DNA of 64,000 nt. Origin: Telopea speciosissima (lineage: Eukaryota > Streptophyta > Magnoliopsida > Proteales > Proteaceae). Within the stretch, counting starts at the first letter, position 1, and every line of letters starts with the position of its first letter. Both the position numbers and the translations under genes were made by a program. Shown piece after piece: positions 57,944 through 64,000 of the stretch. Under the pieces are notes generated by a model. That model was not told where the DNA came from. It did no database searches and saw nothing but the letters and a program-made list of their open reading frames with translations. The stretch lies in the NCBI RefSeq assembly GCF_018873765.1, contig NC_057926.1, forward strand, positions 55,999,378 to 56,063,377. Direction: 5' to 3'.

Positions 57944-59669
57944 TATAGACCAAACTACGGTCCAGGAATAAAACCATGGTTTCCTAGGGAAATCAATTAT
58001 AAACCAATTAGGGTATTGCACACCTTGGGTTAGCCCATGGTGTCCCATGGGTGCCCCATTTTGATTTTTAGGGTTTCCCATGGTTGCCCATGGGAACCCT
58101 GGTGCAACCCTGTTAGGGTTTCTCCTTTCCTCATGTGTCCCACACAATTATAGAGCACATTGGGGACAGAGAAACAACATCTCTAATCCATCACATGGCA
58201 AGAGGGATCCATCCCATACTCGAATGCGCATCGGAAATAAATCGATTCGAGTTTCTTTCGCATCCCATAAATATTAATAATCAATAAACAGAAGGAATTA
58301 ATAAAGAACTACTAACCTGGTGAGCCTCAAGTGTTGCTCTTCCAATAGACAGTGGTTCTTCCTCCAGTGAGCGCTCCAAGCAAACAGATCTGAACCTCCA
58401 ATGGTGCTACCAAGGTTCTTCAAGCTAATCCCAGATGCTCTCAAACTCTTTAGCACAGATGTAGGGTTTCACAAACCCTAACTCTCAAACACAGATGAGA
58501 GAAGCAAGAAGAAGAAGAAAGATCACAAGAGGGGGAGAGAGAGAGAAAGACCAAAAACGTAGGAGAGAGAGTATATGCCAAAAAACGTGGAGAGCTACCT
58601 CTCCCTTCTGCGTTTTGGTCCCCTATATATAAGCCGAGGGTTTAATTAAAAAACCCTGATGGATTGATTAATCCCAGTGAGAGTCATACTCTCTCTCTCT
58701 CAGTCTGACAGTTCTGTTTAAACTCAAAGTACTACACAGGTGAAGAAGCAGAATCTAATAGGGAAAGTATTAATTAATTACTTTATTTAATATTTAATGG
58801 ATAATTACAATTAGCACTATATCCATTAATTAAATAAAGTACTAATTAAATTAGCAAATTCCAAATAACTCCCTATATGATAACTATTTATCATATACAA
58901 CCCCCCCACTAATCAACATCATCATTATGGAATCTAGGGCATGTACACATGTACTGCCAAACCCCAATCCATAGTACATGTCCATATACGAGCGTCTGTG
59001 CACCTGATCGGATCCCGCAAAACTCGATAAAATACTTTGTTCAAATAATTATAAATAATGTATCATTTTATGTAAAATAGATTTTTGCAAAACCATTTTC
59101 AAAATGGCACTGGATCCAAATTCTGATCCGACCATGCACATACAGTATCTATCTTGGTGTTCCCCAATCGGGCAGTGGTGACCGTGTTGGATACCTCCTT
59201 CACTCACAAAGTGTTCACGCATTCCCAGAACATCGACTTTGACTCGCTTGAGTCTCAGTCATTGATGAACCAAAGAATGCGATCACACTTTGCAGTGACA
59301 GGGTTCCCTTAGGTACAGGGTGTCGGTGACACATGTCTATCCCTTCCTACATCTGGCAGTAATACATGAGGGAATCGACAAAGTAGATTCTTCGTCAATG
59401 CACACATCAGACATGTGAGCACTCGCATTCATACCCTGACATCACATGTTTAGGCATACCCAATGCGACAACCATATGATAAGGGTGCCCAGCCCAAACC
59501 CTAGTCGCGACTACCATTTTAAGTATAACTTACGGACACATAATGCTCAAAAAGTTTATATTATATCGCATGTGACAATATTAAATTAAAATGTATAAAT
59601 GTTCAATACAAAGGTGAACCAGGTTGAACCGAATCGAACCGGGTTTGGTGGACTCACACTTGTCCAACA
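57944..59669 (-). mobile_element. Solo LTR, copy 2, inserted in LINE relic B
   Basis: A 1726-bp relative of 50598-52306 in the opposite orientation, flanked by a perfect 5-bp repeat GAAAC (57939-57943 and 59670-59674). It interrupts the LINE RNase H region. It has no coding parts. It looks somewhat more worn than copy 1 at its inner end. The different target duplications show that the two copies inserted independently. Confidence 0.85.
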
Positions 59670-60083
59670 GAAACCACATCTTGATTATCACTCTTGACGA
59701 GTAGCTTGTAGCATCCAGTAGATAACACTTCCAAGAGACCTTCCCTAATTGCAATTGCCTCCCCTGTAAAAATGTCATTGTTGTTGAATGGATCCAAAAC
59801 TGCGACATGAGAGTGACCTAGGTGATCTCAGATAATAAATCCTAGGCCTCCCCTACTCCTCTCTGGGTTAAACGATGCATCACAATTGAGTTTATAAAAC
59901 CCAAGAGGTGGGGGAGTCCAGTTCAGAGGTGGTTGCATCATCGAAATCGCTGATCAGAGGGATGTAATGACATTGTTGAGAGGTACTCATCACTAGCCTT
60001 TAGTGCTGCATTGACAACCTCCATCAGTGTCCACTTCTTCCTCTCAAATATGAGGTCATTTTGTGAGCACCATAGGAACCAAC

Positions 60084-60904
60084 CAGGGGTGTAAGTTTGG
60101 CCTTGTCAGCCTGAGCCTGCCTTGAGCCCAAACAAGCTGGGCTAGATTTTTCAACCCTAAGGATGGATTAGGGTTGAAAATTCTAGGCCTGGGGTCAGTG
60201 TTGGGTCAGGCGGGGGTTGAGACCTCGGGCTGAGCCCGGTCCGGCCCTACCCAGCCTTGTGTTATGGTCTAGGAGTTTAATCATTAAGGTGTAATTATAT
60301 ATTCATTTAACTTTTAAATTTCAAAATTCTAACCAAAAAAGAGCATGCCCATTGGTCAAAAGTCAAAAACGTGATTTTAGGAAACCAAATTTCACTTGGT
60401 ATTTGGTGTTTCCCAATTCCCAATTCCCAATTCCCAATTCCCAATTCTCAATTCTCCATTTTCCAATATCAATATCCCTCTCTCCTTTCTCATTACATAC
60501 CCTAAGTAAGTAAGAAAGCAGCACTGCCGTCCGCCGTTCTCTCTTCTCTCGATCTCCTGTCTCCCAGTCTCCCTTCTCTACGAAACCTTAAGTGGCTAAG
60601 GTTTTCAGGAATCTGCCATCACTTTTCTCTTATTGCTGGTATATCTCTCATGTCAGAATTAACTAGTTTCCTTATGGAATACTTTATGTGGTGTTGTATT
60701 CTTATATTTTACTTTTAATCAGGGCCAACCCGGTCCAGCCTAGTTCTATCAGGGTCAATCAGGGCCGGACAGGGTTGGGCCTGGGCTGAGTTATCTTAGC
60801 CCGACCTCAGGGCTGGGTTGGGCTTAGGCTGTGAGCACCCTGAGATCTCAGGGTTGGTCTGGGGTTTTAAAAACCTGGCCCAACCCAACTCTGTTTCACC
60901 CTTA
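60084..60904. mobile_element. GGCCC-rich hAT-like MITE, inserted in LINE relic B
   Basis: The 821-bp element starts CAGGGGTGTAAGTTTGG and ends TTTCACCCTTA, with GGGTTGGGCC/GGCCCAACCC-rich subterminal parts and an unrelated core. The 8-bp flanks GAACCAAC and AAACTAGC agree at five places, all differences being transitions, as expected of an old hAT duplication. The core includes a 7-bp tandem array (CCCAATT, about five copies, 60413-60450). Confidence 0.7.
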
Positions 60905-61353
60905 AAACTAGCAATTGAATGAGCATAATGTTGCCGTCTCTTTTGCAAATTTTCTTCCCTCGATCTAAGAATGCTTTCCAGCTCTTAATCCAATGGTGTG
61001 CTACAACAAATTCACCTGAAGGGACGACATAAGATAAATTACTACCAAACCATATTGAGTGCGTAAAAGAGCAGTGGAAGAAAATAAGGTTGGTTGATTC
61101 TGCCGGTCCACCACATCGCTGACATTGGTTGACAATTGTGACTAAAGATTCGTTTAGCCTGACCAAATTGATCGATTGCCACTCGTGCTCCAATGAGATA
61201 TTCAGATCAAATGGTTTAAAGCATAGGATTGTACTAACTCTTTTTTTTCTTGTTTTTTTTTTCTTTTAATGGTAAACATAGGAATATGGATTTAGGTCAC
61301 GGTATTGGTAATAATTATGGTCACCGCTTATATTGATATGTATTAGTCATATT

Positions 61354-61903
61354 TAGGGGTGTAAGTTTGGCCTTGTCGGCCCGAGTGCAAACAGGACTCA
61401 GGCTGAATTTTTCAACCGTGAGGGTGGGTTAGGGTTGAAATTTTTAGGCTTTGGGTTAGGATTGAACTGGGCCAAGTTGAGGCTTCAGGTTAAGCCCAAC
61501 CCTGTGTTAGGTTATGTTTTACAATTTATTGTTTACATTTTATAATTTTTATTTATTATCTAATTATCTATTCAACGAAAATATTTACAATTTTAAGAAT
61601 GAGCTAAGTTTTTTAACCCAAAGAAAATTATTTTAAGATTGTTCTAAGTCTTTTAACCCAAAGAAAAGTCTAATAGTCAATTGAGTACGAAACAAAAAAA
61701 TATCCAATCACATACGTCTCATTCTTTTAATGCATAGGAGGATATAAATGGCAAAAAAAGAAGGCAAGCTGCCCAGCCCAGCCCAATTAGGGTCAAGTTG
61801 AGCTAGGCTAAGCCCGACAAGGTTGGGTTTGGATTGAGATATCTCAGTCCGATCTAGGGTCGGTTTGGGCTAGGATTTTAAAAAACCAAGCGTTTCACCC
61901 CTA
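61354..61903. mobile_element. GGCCC-rich hAT-like MITE, 550 bp
   Basis: Ends TAGGGGTG and CACCCCTA are perfect 8-bp inverted repeats. The flanks GTCATATT (61346-61353) and GCCATATC (61904-61911) agree at six of eight bases, the hAT signature. The subterminal words match the copy at 60084-60904. There is no transposase. Confidence 0.78.
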
Positions 61904-62417
61904 GCCATATCTAATTGTATCGATTATATCAAGCCATATTGGCCCGATCACGTTTGATACCATTGATATGATATTGATACTTAAAACATAGGCTTCAATC
62001 AATTACACATGCTTCTCAGAATCATTGTCCCCTTCAGTTCTCTGCCCGACCCAATTCCCCTCACTTGTAATAAGAGGGGCGCAGTTACCACCCAACCTTA
62101 CCCGAACATTCTGTCCGGGTGGGTCCACCCCCTTATTGGTGTCCAAACCAAACAATCCGGGATATGTGGGATCCACCTTGATGTGACATACTATTATTCT
62201 TTAACACGTCATATGGACACGTGGTTATTGTTAGATCGATCTTGTAGAGCTTAAACCTTACATGGAATCCACGCTATGACACCTTTTATATACGGTATAC
62301 ATGCAGAAAACCTGTTTCCCCTTCTCTCTCGAGTCTCGACCCTTGTTCTCATTTTTGCGTGCTTTTCTTCTCTACAGTTGAACCCAAGGCGAGGGCCGTC
62401 AGGCAGGCGCAGCAGAA
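61904..62417 (+). promoter_or_regulatory. Promoter region of the acidic-protein gene
   Basis: A TATA box (TATATA, 62287-62292) lies about 125 bp before the ATG at 62418. Further upstream is spacer with GATACCATTGATATG-type repeats near 61955. Confidence 0.55.
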
Positions 62418-62601
62418 ATGATAAAGAGGCGATTCTACAAGCAAGAGCACGACGAAAAAAATGATCCTTCTGATTCATCTTCGTCTTCTTCAGATTCGGA
62501 AGCTGATGTCCAAGAAGAATACGAGGAGGAAACTGCAGAAGAAGAAGTAGAAGCAGTTGCAGATGTTAAAGAAGACCAAAAACTTGACTTTCCAGAATCT
62601 G
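62418..62601 (+). CDS. First exon of an acidic Ser/Glu-rich protein of unknown function; gene continues past the window
   Basis: Starts MIKRRFYKQEHDEKNDPSD, then a Ser run, then DSEADVQEEYEEETAEEEVE, and VKEDQKLDFPES. It is followed by a donor-like GAATCTG|GT at about 62601. The basic first eight residues followed by a long acidic low-complexity tail suggest a nuclear protein, but this is inference. No following exon is recognised before the window ends. If unspliced the frame stops at 62645 after a hydrophobic stretch, which looks like intron translation. Confidence 0.6.
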
Positions 62602-64000
62602 GTTCGTTCTTTTTCTCCCTTGGCTTTTGGCTCCTATTATTTTGAATGCATCAAATGGGCTTTTTTTTGTCCTTCTATTCTTTCTGTTTTAATGCACATA
62701 TTAAGTTGGGTTTGGGGGTTTTGCGTCAGTTGGTAATAGCTCTGTGTTTCTTTCAATCATAAACGGATGTTGATTATCTTAGATGGTTTAGTGGGTTTAG
62801 GGTTCTTAAAAACAGGACTTTTTTCTGTATGTGTTTCTGTTCTAATTCGGTCAATTTGAATTGGTTTTTGGAAATGTTCGAGCTCCGGAAACACTCCTAG
62901 TGGACTTTTCTCAGCGCTTGTCTAGTAATGTTTAAATTCACACGCTCATTGACCTACATTGCGCAGTTTTTTTTTTTTTATAGTATTCTTTTGTTGTGAA
63001 AAACAGGTTCCTTTCCCACGTGTGTGCAATTTTATGGATAATATGTAATAATGCATTTAAGTAAATACAAATCAGTTTACAAAAGAATACACCAATTTTT
63101 AACATGGAAAATCCTTTAACCTGAAGGTTAAAACCATGAGACTCTAGCCCAAGAAAATCTCTACCATAATAAATAATGAGAATACAAGTCTTTCTAGTCA
63201 ACACTAGAGACTTACAAACTTCAAGAATTACAACATTTTTGGATAACAATAATTCACTTTACTAGGTGGACTCACAAGAGCATAAGGAACTAATAACATA
63301 TACAAGTCATCTTGCAAAAGAACAACATTTTTTAACATGGAAAATCCTTTAATGTGAAGGTAAACATACAACTTCTCTATACAGTATCAAAGAATTTCAA
63401 ATATCAAGAGCAATACCTTTTTTGGATAACTCCGTAACTCATCAAAATAGGTGGATTTACAAGAGCACAACACCCTCATTTTAATTTGAATGTGACAAAC
63501 ACAGGAAAAAAAAGAAACTTTCCTCCTCTTAACAGAGATAACACCATCACGCTGCTACCCAAGTACAAGGAACACTCTCTTGTGCTCTATGACAGATAGC
63601 TTCTTCTATCTCTGTAACAGAGAGATTCTCCTTTGTGTGTGACAGAAATTTTTCTCTGTTTTTGTGACAAAGAACTTCACTCTCTCTGTCTCTATTGTGC
63701 AGATTCTTCTTATGTGTTCAGAGAGCTTTCTCTTTACGCGCTCTTCCCACAGAGCATCCTTTCTCTGCGTCTACAATTGTTCTCTGTTGTTGGAAAAACA
63801 GTCTCTTTCCCACCTATGTACAACTTTTTGAAGAAATACAACAAAATATGCTCAAAACAATAACCATATAAGCTAAAACAAGACAGCTCACAAAAGAAGG
63901 CACCAATTTTTAATATGAAAAGCTCTTCAATGTATGGGTAAAATCACGAGGCTTAGAACTTAAAAAAACTCTGCTATAATCGTAATGGGAATACAACTTC
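62602..64000. repeat. Probable first intron, with about 240-bp tandem repeat units
   Basis: Three diverged copies of a unit lie in the same orientation at about 63045-63285, 63286-63480 and 63870-64000. They share ACACCAATTTTTAACATGG, AAAATCCTTTAA and GGTGGACTCACAAGAGCA-like parts. Between them (63540-63790) is a stretch rich in CTCTGTGACAGA-type words. The nature of the repeat is not clear and it may be old retroelement-derived DNA. Confidence 0.45.

Larger units (their letters stand above)
57655..61200 (-). mobile_element. LINE relic B, split by a hAT-like MITE and a solo LTR
   Basis: Three pieces read in order on the minus strand. 61200-60905 is the zinc-binding part (NQCQRCGGPAESTNLIFFHC, then FTHSIW). 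60083-59670 has FLWCSQNDLIFERKKWTL, then RNase H (PPPLGFYKLNCDASFNPE, GGLGFIIRDHLG, EAIAIREGL, KSDNQDVVS). 57938-57655 is the rest of RNase H (YLQDFSK, PITEDIQPLCTYFEE, HILRVANALADTLARRV) and the poly(A) tail (plus-strand T run, 57656-57671). The two gaps are exactly the MITE at 60084-60904 and the solo LTR at 57944-59669. The reverse transcriptase is absent, so this is a truncated, dead copy. Confidence 0.85.

Noticed and set aside
50598-59669. Large inverted segmental duplication
   Set aside because: Each arm has LTR-type termini and its own different 5-bp target duplication, so two independent insertions explain it better.

Overview
This is nuclear DNA of a flowering plant, most likely a non-grass dicot. 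It is AT-rich, its genes carry GT-AG introns, and it holds plant-only families: a DTX-type MATE carrier, an FBA-type F-box protein, a CC-NB-ARC-LRR immune receptor and a tau-class glutathione transferase. Much of the rest is old transposon material. The species cannot be fixed from the sequence alone.

Layout. 1-1316: last six exons of a MATE efflux carrier (+). 2432-4299: F-box gene (-) whose second exon encodes an RNase H-like domain. 4.7-8.4 kb: intergenic, with minisatellites, MITEs and a copied fragment that recurs at 29 kb. 8388-9873: a Mutator-type element with 9-bp target duplications that carries an OPA3-like exon. 10137-13760: an intact single-exon NLR resistance gene (+), starting 264 bp after that element. 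14.6-18.8 kb: an unprocessed relic of a chaperonin CCT1 gene (+), with a hAT-like element in one intron. 20-29.6 kb: a patchwork of repeated modules, including three copies of a 1.2-kb segment whose minus strand encodes a WDR70-like acidic GPP linker. 29.8-32.4 kb: two more long-TIR elements. 32.6-34.9 kb: a tau GST (+) with a duplicated promoter and first exon, then a truncated copy of its exon 2 and 3' flank. 35.0-37.3 kb: a SINE and a 5'-truncated LINE. 39173-43914: a complete eight-exon MATE gene (+), followed by a decayed MATE copy at 45.9-46.8 kb. 47350-50081: a two-exon 2-hydroxyacyl-CoA lyase / oxalyl-CoA decarboxylase gene (-). 50.6-61.9 kb: a transposon graveyard with two solo LTRs in opposite orientation, two LINE relics, hAT-like MITEs and a lone multicopper-oxidase exon. 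62418 onward: first exon of an acidic Ser/Glu-rich protein (+) that runs off the window.

Nothing is organised as an operon, and the genes look like independent plant loci. Two MATE genes and one MATE pseudogene show a dispersed local family. The GST repeats and the 20-29 kb patchwork show continuing local duplication. The NLR is the only fully intact immune gene, and the surrounding repeats are typical of resistance-gene neighbourhoods. The strongest leads are the F-box/RNase H composite gene, the OPA3-carrying element just upstream of the NLR, and the GST promoter duplication.
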